From Inquilinus ginsengisoli_B (GTDB lineage Bacteria; Pseudomonadota; Alphaproteobacteria; DSM-16000; Inquilinaceae): DNA of 64,000 nucleotides. This document shows, piece after piece, positions 56,466-64,000 of this stretch. The stretch is from the NCBI RefSeq assembly GCF_050434925.1, contig NZ_JBNDJK010000001.1:3844001-3908000 (forward strand), in the 5' to 3' direction. The position numbers and the translations under genes were made by a program. Each line of letters starts with the position of its first letter. Position 1 is the stretch's first letter. The notes beneath the pieces were generated by a model. It was given only the letters and a program-made list of their open reading frames with translations. It ran no database searches and was not told the DNA's origin.

Positions 56466-57623
56466 ATGCCGGAGCTGCGGATCACCACCGATTTCGAGGG
56501 CGGCAGCGTCGCGGTGCTCGCCTGCGACGACCCCGGCGCGATCCGGCTGGCGCTCCGGCCCGACGGCCGGGCGCCGGACATGCAATGGTTCCACTTCCGG
56601 TTGCACGGTGCCCGCGGCCGTGACTGCCGCATGACCTTCGAGAACTCGGACCGGCTGGCACGGCTGGCCGGGCGGGACGAGATCCCCGATTGCTGGACCG
56701 GCTACCGCGCCGTCGCCTCGCATGACGGCACGGAGTGGCTGCGGGTTGGAGCGGAGGTTCGAGACGGTGTCTTCTCGATCGTCGACCGGCCGCGGCACGA
56801 CGCAGTCGACTACGCCTATTTCGCGCCCTATCCGCTGGCTCGGCACCGGGCGCTGGTCGACCGCGCCCGGCAGGCGCCGCAGGTGGCGCATGACGTGCTG
56901 GGCCGGACGCCGGACGGGCATCCGATCGACCGGCTGACGATCGGCCATCCCGGACCGGGCAAGAAGCGGCTGTGGATCATGGCGCGGCAGCACCCGTCCG
57001 AGACCATGGGCGGCTGGTTCCTGGAGGGGCTGGTGGGCCGGCTGCTCGACCCCGCCGATCCGCTCGCTGCCGGGTTGCGCGAGGCGGCGGTGATCCACAT
57101 CGTGCCGACCGCCAACCCCGACGGCTGCGCCCGCGGCCACACCCGCACCAACGCGTTGGGCATGAACCTGAACCGCGCCTGGAACGATCCGGCGGCCACC
57201 GATGCGCCGGAGGTGGCGGCGATCCGCGGCGCGATGGAGGTCGAGGGCGTCGATTTCTGCCTCGACATCCACGGCGACGAGGAACTGCCCTACAACTTCC
57301 TCGGCGGGCCGCTGGAGATCCCGTCGCGCAGCCCGGTGCTGCGCCGGCGCTTCGTCGATTTCATGCGCGGGCTGGAGGTGGCGAGCCCGGACTACAGCCG
57401 CCGCCACCCCTATCCGGGCGGGCCGCCGGTCGAGGCCGATCTGCGCATGGCCTGGAACTGGATCGCCGAACGCTTCGGCTGCCTGACCGTGCTGCTGGAG
57501 ATGCCGTTCAAGGACCAGGTCGATGCGCCGGACGCCCGCACCGGCTGGTCGCCGCAGCGCAGCGCCCGACTGGGCCGGGCGATGCTGGAGCCGATCGCCG
57601 CGGCGCTGCCCGGGCTGCGGTAG
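56466..57623 (+). CDS. M14-family carboxypeptidase, cytosolic deglutamylase-like
   Basis: This encodes 385 residues. The N-terminal Peptidase_M14_N-like domain (WFHFRLHGARG) is followed by the zinc site HPSETMGGWFLEGL (HxxE) and LDIHGDEELPYNFLGG (third ligand), and the catalytic Glu in VLLEMPFKDQ. Eukaryotic homologues remove polyglutamate from proteins; bacterial members act on short peptides or modified proteins of unknown identity. AGGAGG precedes ATG 56466. It is encoded between the cyclase and double-hydrolase genes. Confidence 0.88.
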   Translation: MPELRITTDFEGGSVAVLACDDPGAIRLALRPDGRAPDMQWFHFRLHGARGRDCRMTFENSDRLARLAGRDEIPDCWTGYRAVASHDGTEWLRVGAEVRDGVFSIVDRPRHDAVDYAYFAPYPLARHRALVDRARQAPQVAHDVLGRTPDGHPIDRLTIGHPGPGKKRLWIMARQHPSETMGGWFLEGLVGRLLDPADPLAAGLREAAVIHIVPTANPDGCARGHTRTNALGMNLNRAWNDPAATDAPEVAAIRGAMEVEGVDFCLDIHGDEELPYNFLGGPLEIPSRSPVLRRRFVDFMRGLEVASPDYSRRHPYPGGPPVEADLRMAWNWIAERFGCLTVLLEMPFKDQVDAPDARTGWSPQRSARLGRAMLEPIAAALPGLR

Positions 57624-57689
57624 GACCCATCCGTGGGAATGTGATAGAGCTTGCCGGAACGGGCAGGATAACGATCCTGGGGAGGGCGC

Positions 57690-59681
57690 GTGATTGGGTT
57701 CCGGATGCTGGCACGGGCGGCACTGGCCGCTTCGCTCCTGATCGCAGGCGGCGCGGCGATGGCGGCCGAGAAGACGGTCGAGTTCACGGTCGACGGCCAG
57801 ACCGTCGTCGGCACCCTGGCGCTGCCGGCCGGCGTCGCCTCGCCGCCGGCCGTGCTGCTGCTGCACGGCTTCACCGGCAGCCGGGACGAGCTGGAGATCC
57901 CGGCGGTGAAGGAGGGCATCTTCCGCCGCGCCGCGCGGATCTGGGCGGCCCAGGGCATCGCCAGCCTGCGCATCGACTTCCGCGGCAATGGCGACAGTGG
58001 TGGCGCCTTTGCCGACATGACGCTGGACGGGCAGGTGAAGGACGCGCTGGCCGCGCTGGACTTCCTCGCCGCGGAGGGCGCGGTCGACAAGGACCGCATC
58101 GCCCTGGTCGGCTGGAGCATGGGCGGTGCGGTCGGCGCCATCACTGCCGGCCGCACGAAGCAGAAGCTGACCTCGGTCTCGGCGTGGGCGCCGGGCACCA
58201 ACATGCCGGCGTCGATCGCCTTGCTGTTCGGAGCGGACCTCGTCAAGCAGGGGCTGGCCAGCGGCGACAAGCCGGTCACGGCGAAGCTGCCCTGGGGCGC
58301 CGAGGTCTCGCTGAAGAGCGGCTTCTTCCGGAGCCTGTATGTGACCGACCCGGTGGCGGAGATCGCCCGCTACAAGGGGCCGCTGCTGGTCGCGGTCGGC
58401 ACCAAGGACGACGTGGTCTTCCCGCAGCCGATCGCGGGCCAGGTGCTGCTCGACAACCATGACGGGCCGGAGGAGTTGTGGGTGCGGCCGATGGACCACG
58501 TCTTCAACGCCTTCGATGGCGTCGACATGGTCGACGAGCTGATCGCCAAGACCGGCAGCTTCATCACCGCGGCGACGCCGCCTGCGGTCCTCGCGGCGGA
58601 TTATGAGACGAAGGGGGTGACCGAGAACAACCTCCCGGTCTTCTACCAGAAGCTGAAGGATCAGCTGCATTTCGCCTTGGCCTGGGACCCAGCCCGCGGC
58701 GACTTCCCACAGTGGCGGGCGACCGCCCGGGCGAAGCTGTGGGACCTCTTGATCCAGCCAGACGATTCGACGCCGTTCGACGCAAGGGTGGTCGAGGAGC
58801 AGGACCGCGGCGATTACGTGGCGCGGAGGATCGTGCTGTCGATCACCGGCAACAGCCGCGTCGCCGCGCTGCTGCTGGTGCCGAAGGGGCGGGGGCCGTT
58901 CCCGGCGGCGCTGGTGCTGCACGACCACGGCGGCAAGTTCGATATCGGCAAGGAGAAGATGGTCCGGCCCTGGGGCGACGATGCGCGGCTGGCCTCGGCC
59001 CAGGCCTGGGTCGACAGATACTATTCGGGCAACTTCATCGGCGACGATCTGGCCCGGCGCGGCTATGTCGTGCTGGCGACCGACGCGCTGGGCTGGGGCG
59101 ACCGGCAGAACAACGGCCCGGAGTCGCAGCAGGCGCTGGCCTCCAACCTGTTCAATCTCGGCTCCTCGCTGGCCGGCACTATCGCGGTGGAGGATGTGCG
59201 GGCGGCGCGCTACCTGGCATCGCTGCCGGAGGTCGACAAGGGCCGGGTCGCGGCGATCGGCTTCTCGATGGGCGCCTTCCGCGCCTGGCAGGTGGCGGCG
59301 CTGACCGACGCGGTCACCGCCGGGGTCGCGGTCAACTGGATGGCGACGCTGGACGGGCTGATGGTGCCCGGCAACAACCAGCTCAAGGGCCAGTCGGCCT
59401 TCAACATGTTGCATCCCGGTATGTTCCGCTGGTTCGACTACCCCGACGCGGCGGCGATCGCGGCGCCGAAGCCGATGCTGTTCTATGCCGGCGAGACCGA
59501 CCCGCTGTTCCCGGTGGCCTCGGTGCGTCAAGCCTTCGCCAGCATGGAGCGGGTCTGGGCCGATGCCGGCGCGCCGGACCGGTTCGCCGCCAAGGTCTGG
59601 CCGAACGCCCATATCTTCCGGGCCGAGGAGCAGTCGGAGGCCTTCGACTGGCTCGGTCGGCAATTCGGCCGGGTGGAGTGA
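57690..59681 (+). CDS. two-domain alpha/beta hydrolase (tandem hydrolase fusion), secreted
   Basis: This encodes 663 residues. After a signal peptide (LARAALAASLLIAGGAAMAA), residues 30-290 form one hydrolase with LLLHGFTGSRDELEI, nucleophile GWSMGGAVG (about 142) and MDHVFNAFDG. Residues 330-660 form a second, unrelated-looking hydrolase (VLHDHGGKFDIGKEKM; RRGYVVLATDALGWGDR; nucleophile GFSMGAFRA at about 525; TDPLFPVAS; NAHIFR) like dienelactone/acetyl-xylan esterases. No stop lies between them. GTG 57690 is used with GGAGG upstream. Lengths suggest a true fusion. Confidence 0.85.
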   Translation: MIGFRMLARAALAASLLIAGGAAMAAEKTVEFTVDGQTVVGTLALPAGVASPPAVLLLHGFTGSRDELEIPAVKEGIFRRAARIWAAQGIASLRIDFRGNGDSGGAFADMTLDGQVKDALAALDFLAAEGAVDKDRIALVGWSMGGAVGAITAGRTKQKLTSVSAWAPGTNMPASIALLFGADLVKQGLASGDKPVTAKLPWGAEVSLKSGFFRSLYVTDPVAEIARYKGPLLVAVGTKDDVVFPQPIAGQVLLDNHDGPEELWVRPMDHVFNAFDGVDMVDELIAKTGSFITAATPPAVLAADYETKGVTENNLPVFYQKLKDQLHFALAWDPARGDFPQWRATARAKLWDLLIQPDDSTPFDARVVEEQDRGDYVARRIVLSITGNSRVAALLLVPKGRGPFPAALVLHDHGGKFDIGKEKMVRPWGDDARLASAQAWVDRYYSGNFIGDDLARRGYVVLATDALGWGDRQNNGPESQQALASNLFNLGSSLAGTIAVEDVRAARYLASLPEVDKGRVAAIGFSMGAFRAWQVAALTDAVTAGVAVNWMATLDGLMVPGNNQLKGQSAFNMLHPGMFRWFDYPDAAAIAAPKPMLFYAGETDPLFPVASVRQAFASMERVWADAGAPDRFAAKVWPNAHIFRAEEQSEAFDWLGRQFGRVE

Positions 59682-59815
59682 GGGGCGGGGTTCAAGAGCA
59701 TCCGGGAGAAACTGTCGATCGGCCTTCGCGTTGCCTCTCCCGCGGGTCCCCGGGTCAAGCCCGGGGAGGAGAGATCGAGCGAGACCGGGGGTTCGCAGAA
59801 CGCGAACCGAACAGG

Positions 59816-60233
59816 TCATGGCGCGGGGCGAGATGTTGGGTTCGAAGGCGAATCCAACCTACGCGGTCGTGCCGCACCGGCCCTCAGCTGCTGTCCGGTT
59901 TCGACGGCTCGGGAGGGGCCGGCCGACGGCGGACTCATCCGGCGAGCGGGGCCGGTCTGCCTCGGCCTCGCGATCGGCGAGGCCGTCATCGGGCTCCGCT
60001 TCGGCAGCGACAGCGTGTCCAACTGCACGTCCAGGATCTTGTCTTCGACCAGCGTCTCCCACACCATCGACCGCACGCGTTCGACGTCCCCGGCCTCGTT
60101 CGGCTGGGCCACCGCCTCGGCGACGGACGGACTCGGCGGCCTGCTCCCGCCGCCGGCGGCGCCGCTCCTGCTCGCCCGATTCCTTCCGCCCGGCCTTGCG
60201 CTTCAGGTAGTCGGCGCGGATCCGCTCGGTCAT
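59816..60233 (-). pseudogene. frameshifted small charged protein gene
   Basis: From ATG 60233 the frame reads MTERIRADYLKRKAGRKESG then EQERRRRRREQAAESV. G+C at third codon positions is near 97% up to about 60125, then drops sharply in that frame while another frame (VAEAVAQPNEAGDVERVRSM, then VWETLVEDKILDVQLDTLSL) becomes GC3-rich. The switch falls at a GACG-GACG-GAC tetranucleotide tract (60122-60132, plus strand); removing one 4-bp unit joins the two as AAESVAEAVAQPN. The family is unrecognised. A perfect palindrome sits 38 bp upstream of the ATG. Confidence 0.45.
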
Positions 60234-60270
60234 GGCGATCGACAGCCGCATCGAGCGGGAGAGCCGGGGA

Positions 60271-60294
60271 TGAACGCAATGAACATTGCGTTCA
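60271..60294. promoter_or_regulatory. perfect 24-bp palindrome (10-bp arms)
   Basis: TGAACGCAAT / ATTGCGTTCA flank a GAAC centre. It lies 38 bp upstream of the frameshifted charged-protein gene and 58 bp from the end of the RTX gene. It looks like a TetR-type operator or a small terminator hairpin without a T-tract. Confidence 0.5.
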
Positions 60295-60317
60295 CACTGG
60301 TCCGCCAAGAGGAGAAC

Positions 60318-60343
60318 GGCTCGGGCGCGCGGACGCCCGAGCC
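60318..60343 (-). terminator. hairpin terminator of the second RTX gene
   Basis: On the minus strand GGCTCGGGCG / CGCCCGAGCC is a perfect 10-bp stem with a 6-nt loop, followed by GTTCTCCTCTT. It lies 8 bp past the RTX stop codon. Confidence 0.65.
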
Positions 60344-60351
60344 GGTACGGG

Positions 60352-62019
60352 TTACAGCATGAAGTCCGAGGCCTGCAGCGTGATTGCGCCGTCGAGACGG
60401 ATGTGGAAGTCCGAGGTGCCGTCGCCGTTGACGTCGCCGGCGATGGTGGTGACGCCGGGGCTGGTGAACGCATAGCGCAACTGGCCGGCGACTCCAGTGT
60501 AGGCGGCGGCACCGATGAAGTTGAAGGCCGTGTCGCCGTTCCCGGCATCGCCGTCGGCATCGATCATCCGAACCGAGATCACGTCCCAGGTTTGGAAGTC
60601 CTGGATCGTGTCGGCGGCCGAGACGGTGCTGTCGGAAACCGCTGTGTAGCTGAAGAAGTCCCTGCCGCTGCCGCCGTTCAGCGTGTCGGCGCCAGTTCCT
60701 CCCCGCAGGATGTCGTCACCGCCGCCGCCGTTGAGGATGTCGTCACCGTCGAACCCAATGAGCGCGTTGCTCAGGGCGTTGCCGGTCATCACGTCGTCGT
60801 GATTGCTGCCGTTGATCGTCTCGACGTCATCGGCGATCGTATCGCCCTCGGCCGTGCCGCCGGTGTTGACCTGGGTCTGGAGGTTGATCGTCACGCCGAC
60901 GGCGCTGTCCCAGTAGCTGGCAATGTCGTAGTCGGCACCGCCGGCCAGATGGTCGGCACCGGCGCCGCCGCGCAGGATGTCGCCGCCGGCACCGCCAGCC
61001 AGCTGGTCGTCGGCATTGCCGCCCTCGAGGGTGTCCCAACCGGCGCCACCGTCGAGCACGTCGTTGCCGTTGAAGCCCCGCAGGATGTTCGCCGCGCCGT
61101 CGCCGGTCAGGGTGTCACCAAAGACGCTGCCCTGCAGGTTCTCGACTGCGCTCAGGGTGTCGCCCTCGGCGTAGCCGCCAGTGTTGGCGTTGGTCGCCAG
61201 GTTGACGGTGACCGCAGATCCGCTGCCGCTGTAGTCGGCCGTGTCGATGCCGGTGCCGCCATCGATCGCATCGGCTCCCGCGCCACCATTCATGGCGTCA
61301 TTGCCGGCGTCTGCCCTGATCGTGTCATTGCCCGCGGCGCCCTTGATCGTATCGCCGCCTTCAAGACCGATGAGCGTGTTTGCAAGCGCATCGCCGATCA
61401 GAAGGTCGTTCAACTGGCTGCCGCTGACGCCTTCGATGCCGGTCCACTGGTCCCCGGCGGCAAAGCCTCCGGCTGCCTCGCCGGTGGTGAGATTGACCGT
61501 GACGCCGGCATCCGAGTTGAGATAGGCAATCAGGTCGATGCCGTCGCCGCCATTGAGCGTGTCGGCGCCCCAGCTGCCGTGCAGCTCGTCATTGCCCGCG
61601 CCGCCATCAATGACGTCGTCTCCCGCCATGCCGATGAGCCGGTCATCGCCTTCGATGCCGAGGAGCGTGTTGGCAGCCGCATCGCCCCACAATGCGTCGT
61701 TCAACTGGCTGCCGCTGACGCCCTCGACGCCGGAAAACTGGTCCCCGTCGGCAAAGCCCCCTGCGGCCCCGCCGGTGCCGAGATTGATCGTGACCGCGAC
61801 ATCCGAGTTGAGATAGGCGATGATGTCGAAGCCGTCGCCACCATTGAGCGTGTCGTTGCCCCAGCTGCCGTGCAGCTCGTCATCGCCCGCATCGCCGTTG
61901 ACGACGTCGTTTCCTTGCATGCCGATCAGCCGGTCGTTGCCGCCCAGGCCGTTGATGGCGTCGTCGTCAGCGGTACCGCTGAAGTCGTCCGCACCTTCCG
62001 TGCCGTTCAAAATCGCCAT
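60352..62019 (-). CDS. large RTX calcium-binding protein with long super-repeats
   Basis: This encodes 555 residues of GGxGxDxLx RTX repeats (for example GGLGGNDRLI, GGAGNDELHG, GGNADDQLAG) arranged in units of about 97 residues. Each unit ends in a short beta-module with VTINL/VTVNL, AGGFADGDQ and SGSQLNDxL. The two most N-terminal units are near-identical tandem copies (291 bp apart in DNA). A C-terminal domain with AADTIQDFQTWDVISVRMID is the usual secretion-signal region. ATG 62019 opens MAILNGTEGADDF. As with the RTX gene at 2269, no type I exporter is adjacent. Confidence 0.88.
   Translation of the reverse strand: MAILNGTEGADDFSGTADDDAINGLGGNDRLIGMQGNDVVNGDAGDDELHGSWGNDTLNGGDGFDIIAYLNSDVAVTINLGTGGAAGGFADGDQFSGVEGVSGSQLNDALWGDAAANTLLGIEGDDRLIGMAGDDVIDGGAGNDELHGSWGADTLNGGDGIDLIAYLNSDAGVTVNLTTGEAAGGFAAGDQWTGIEGVSGSQLNDLLIGDALANTLIGLEGGDTIKGAAGNDTIRADAGNDAMNGGAGADAIDGGTGIDTADYSGSGSAVTVNLATNANTGGYAEGDTLSAVENLQGSVFGDTLTGDGAANILRGFNGNDVLDGGAGWDTLEGGNADDQLAGGAGGDILRGGAGADHLAGGADYDIASYWDSAVGVTINLQTQVNTGGTAEGDTIADDVETINGSNHDDVMTGNALSNALIGFDGDDILNGGGGDDILRGGTGADTLNGGSGRDFFSYTAVSDSTVSAADTIQDFQTWDVISVRMIDADGDAGNGDTAFNFIGAAAYTGVAGQLRYAFTSPGVTTIAGDVNGDGTSDFHIRLDGAITLQASDFML
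61390..61975. repeat. 291-bp tandem duplication inside the RTX gene
   Basis: The segment beginning GTTCAACTGGCTGCCGCTGA occurs at 61408 and again at 61699, exactly 291 bp (97 codons) later. Long identical stretches follow in both copies, indicating a fairly recent in-frame duplication of one super-repeat. Confidence 0.75.
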
Positions 62020-62329
62020 TGTCGGGTCTCTCCAGGATTTTGTTTGGGTTGTCGTTCCCAACGTTCCGGGGCGGCATGCCATAGCGGCCATCCGGAACGA
62101 GGCGTAAACAAAAATGTAATCATAAGTAGGATGAATCGCCTACCGAAGCGATTGAGTAACAAATTCTAGAGCACTGGCAAGGTTTTTATTTTCAAATTTC
62201 ATGAAATTTTATGCGGTCATCAGAAATAAGGAGATTTGGGCAAGATCGCCCAGCGCACGTCCGCCAAGGCCGGTCCTGTGCGGAAGCATCCGCCGCTCCA
62301 AGGTCCGGTTCTCTGCCCAAGAGCGACAT
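62020..62329. other. AT-rich region upstream of the second RTX gene
   Basis: These 310 bp hold no gene. From about 62100 to 62230 the sequence is unusually AT-rich, like the upstream region of the first RTX gene, and contains the palindrome at 62194-62209. Confidence 0.55.
62194..62209. promoter_or_regulatory. perfect 16-bp AT-rich palindrome
   Basis: AAATTTCATGAAATTT is self-complementary. It lies about 175 bp upstream of the RTX start, in the AT-rich patch, and is a candidate regulator or nucleoid-protein site. Confidence 0.35.
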
Positions 62330-63037
62330 TCAGACGGCCCGGTACGCGCCATCAATCAACTGTGGCGCGGACGAGCTGACGCCTCGTTCCAGGGCGAGGT
62401 CGACATCGCGGGGGAAGCCGCCATCCACCAACTCGCGGCCGGACACCGAAGCCCGGATCAGGCGGGGCAGGTCCGCGCCGGCAGACCGCCAGGCGTCCCG
62501 CGCCACCTGGGCCTCGGACGAGCAGGGCAGCGCCAGCGCATCGATGACGGCGCCGGCGCCCAGCAGGTCCTCGATCGCGGGACGGAGGCCGCCATCCGGC
62601 CAGCGCTCGCCGGCGGGAACGACGCCGACCGCGCCGCCCCGGGCGAGGCCGAGCGCCGCCCGGGCCACGGCGGCGGCATTCCTCAGGCAGCCCGCCAGCA
62701 CCGGCGTGCCGCCGCCGGCCAGCGAGAGTCGCGAACCGTTGGGAGAAGGCAGCATCAGCCTGGTCCCGGCCGGGATCTCCAACAGGCTCGCCGGCGACAG
62801 GCTGAACTGGCCGCCTGCGGCCCGCCGCGGCCGCGCCAGCATTGCTCCGGCGCGCTCCGCCGCCAGCCGCGCGACAGAGTCGTCGCCATGGGGAAGGGGG
62901 AGGACCGCCGCGCCCCGCGACACCGCCACGTCGACGGCGGTCGAGAACGACAGCACGTCGACGATGACCAGCACCACGACTCGACCCCTCAGGGCCTCGA
63001 CGCCCGCCATGCCCCATTCGGACAAGGCCTGTGCCAT
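62330..63037 (-). CDS. 2-phosphosulfolactate phosphatase family protein (ComB-like)
   Basis: This encodes 235 residues: VVLVIVDVLSFSTAVDVAVS, RGAAVLPLPHGDD, LMLPSPNGSRLSLAGGGTPV and GVVPAGERWPDGGLRPAIED match the ComB family. ComB removes phosphate from 2-phosphosulfolactate in coenzyme M synthesis in archaea; bacterial homologues occur without that pathway and their substrate is unknown. AAGGGAGAAAGG precedes the ATG. pgk lies just upstream on the same strand, with a REP-like element between. Confidence 0.83.
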   Translation of the reverse strand: MAQALSEWGMAGVEALRGRVVVLVIVDVLSFSTAVDVAVSRGAAVLPLPHGDDSVARLAAERAGAMLARPRRAAGGQFSLSPASLLEIPAGTRLMLPSPNGSRLSLAGGGTPVLAGCLRNAAAVARAALGLARGGAVGVVPAGERWPDGGLRPAIEDLLGAGAVIDALALPCSSEAQVARDAWRSAGADLPRLIRASVSGRELVDGGFPRDVDLALERGVSSSAPQLIDGAYRAV

Positions 63038-63055
63038 GGCCTTTCTCCCTTCATT

Positions 63056-63125
63056 CCGTCATCCCCGCGGAAGCGGGGATCTGGCCGTCAATGGAGAAGG
63101 CTTCCCGCTTTCGCCGGAATGACGG
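63056..63125. repeat. REP-like palindromic element between pgk and comB-like gene
   Basis: Outer arms CCGTCAT / ATGACGG enclose ATCCCCGC-GGAA-GCGGGGAT (GNRA loop) and a second GAAGC...GCTTC pairing. The phrase TTTCGCCGGAATGACGG is a widely dispersed alphaproteobacterial repeat. Confidence 0.65.
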
Positions 63126-63161
63126 CAAGGAGAATGGAGTGGTAGGGGCCTTTCCGCGTTC

Positions 63162-64000
63162 TCAGCGCTTCAGCGCGGCGACGCCCGGCAGGTCCTTGCC
63201 CTCGAGCCACTCCAGGAAGGCGCCGCCGGCGGTGGAGATGTAGGAGAAGCGGTCCTCGACCCCGGCATGGGCCAGGGCGGCGACGGTGTCGCCGCCGCCG
63301 GCCACGGTCAGCAGCTTGCCGGCCTGGGTCAGGTCCGCGGCGGCGCGGGCCACGGCGACGGTGCCGGCATCGAAGGGGCGCTTCTCGAAGACGCCGAGCG
63401 GGCCGTTCCAGACCACGGTCTTGGTCTCGGCCAGCATTGCCTTCAGATTGGCCACGGATTTCGGCCCGATATCCAGCAGCATGGCATCGGCCGGGATGGC
63501 CGAGTTGTCGACGGCCTCATGCGGCGCGTCGGCCTTGAATTCGCGGGCGACGACGCCGTCGGCCGGCAGCACGATCTCGCAGCCGGCCGCCTTGGCCTTG
63601 CCGAGGATGGTGTGCACGGCACCGGCCATGTCGTGCTCGCACAGGCTCTTGCCGACATCCACGCCCTGGGCGGCCAGGAAGGTGTTGGCCATGCCGCCGC
63701 CCAGCACCAGCCGGTCGACCCTGGCGACGAGGTTGCCCAGCAGGTCCAGCTTGGTCGAGATCTTGGCGCCGCCGACGATCGCCAGCACCGGCCGCTTCGG
63801 TGCCTCCAGCGCGGCCGACAGCGCCTCCAGCTCGGCCTGCATCAGCCGGCCGGCATAGGCGGGCAGGTGGTGGGCGATGCCCTCGGTCGAGGCATGGGCG
63901 CGGTGGGCGGTGGAGAAGGCGTCGTTGACGTAGATGTCGCCCAGCGCGGCCAGGGCCTTGGCGAAGGCCGGGTCGTTCTTCTCCTCCTCTGGATGGAAGC
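63162..64000 (-). CDS. pgk: phosphoglycerate kinase, C-terminal part (partial)
   Basis: The frame is open to the window edge, and its 5' end lies beyond base 64000. Visible PGK landmarks are ILGKAKAAGCEIVLPADGVV, PKRPVLAIVGGAKISTKLDL, VWNGPLGVFEKRPFDAGT and the nucleotide loop VAGGGDTVAAL, ending FSYISTAGGAFLEWLEGKDL followed by PGVAALKR. It makes 3-phosphoglycerate and ATP in glycolysis. The gene ends 124 bp before the ComB-like start. Confidence 0.95.
   Translation of the reverse strand, partial: FHPEEEKNDPAFAKALAALGDIYVNDAFSTAHRAHASTEGIAHHLPAYAGRLMQAELEALSAALEAPKRPVLAIVGGAKISTKLDLLGNLVARVDRLVLGGGMANTFLAAQGVDVGKSLCEHDMAGAVHTILGKAKAAGCEIVLPADGVVAREFKADAPHEAVDNSAIPADAMLLDIGPKSVANLKAMLAETKTVVWNGPLGVFEKRPFDAGTVAVARAAADLTQAGKLLTVAGGGDTVAALAHAGVEDRFSYISTAGGAFLEWLEGKDLPGVAALKR

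Larger units (their letters stand above)
59682..60317. other. intergenic region with repeats and a broken gene
   Basis: Apart from the frameshifted ORF (59816-60233), this region contains REP-like pieces: CCCCGGGTCAAGCCCGGGG near 59748-59768 and GTTGGGTTCG...CGAATCCAAC near 59834-59857. No other gene is seen. Confidence 0.5.

Noticed and set aside
61390..61975. CRISPR-like periodicity
   Set aside because: The repeats are 291-bp coding units within an RTX gene, not short repeats with unique spacers.
62201..63145. 314-codon plus-strand frame opposite the ComB-like gene
   Set aside because: Low-complexity residues only, whereas the minus strand shows ComB motifs and a good Shine-Dalgarno.

Overview
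The window is about 70% G+C, with strong G/C preference at third codon positions, frequent GTG/TTG starts and 4-bp ATGA gene overlaps. The gene families present (complete System I cytochrome c maturation operon, MucR-like protein, ClpB behind a sigma-32-type promoter, ISAs1-family insertion sequence, gltD-gltB) fit a free-living or opportunistic alphaproteobacterium. Rhodospirillales of the Azospirillum/Inquilinus kind is my best guess, inferred from gene style and not from any database match. Most of the window is ordinary chromosome.

Layout. 1-1228: the 3' end of rlmN followed by three small overlapping genes for membrane or secreted proteins. 1331-9235: YghU-type glutathione S-transferase, an RTX protein with an AT-rich upstream region, a ModA-like binding protein, cold-shock protein, a MucR-like protein without its zinc finger, aconitase and an alpha/beta hydrolase. 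9330-14967: phytase-like esterase, two VOC proteins around an AraC-type regulator whose start codon lies in a hairpin, CreD, and a secreted PI-PLC/ricin-lectin protein. 15079-22762: ccmABCDEFGHI, with a SET-domain gene between ccmB and ccmC. 22920-26992: a polar amino-acid ABC importer with two tandem binding proteins. 27033-30319: GNAT, CBS and DUF1328 proteins, an orphan antitoxin, a complete ISAs1-family IS with 10-bp target duplication, and tRNA-Ala(CGC). 30508-34577: NDUFA9-like protein, esterase, GT39 glycosyltransferase and an ABM monooxygenase behind a SoxR-box-like promoter. 35252-41287: gltD-gltB, ended by a 143-bp palindromic MITE-like element. 41438-48686: a frameshifted TAT-exported FAD oxidoreductase, tautomerase, two LysR regulators, GST, nitroreductase, aldo/keto reductase and MOSC protein. 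48955-55215: ClpB, LysR, SDR, Atu4866-type protein, VOC and RsgA. 55482-59681: cyclase, M14 carboxypeptidase and a double alpha/beta hydrolase. 59816-64000: a frameshifted small gene with an upstream perfect palindrome, a second RTX protein with long super-repeats, a ComB-like phosphatase and the 3' part of pgk.

The main coherent systems are heme export and cytochrome c assembly (Ccm), amino-acid uptake (ABC importer) feeding nitrogen metabolism alongside GOGAT, and a scatter of small detoxification enzymes (GSTs, VOC proteins, nitroreductase, AKR, SDR), each paired with a LysR or AraC regulator. I did not find a clearly new multi-gene system. The best leads are small structures: the MITE-like element at the gltB stop codon, the start-codon hairpin of the AraC gene, the SoxR-type promoter of the ABM gene, two slippage-type frameshifts, and an orphan antitoxin operator next to a fresh IS insertion.
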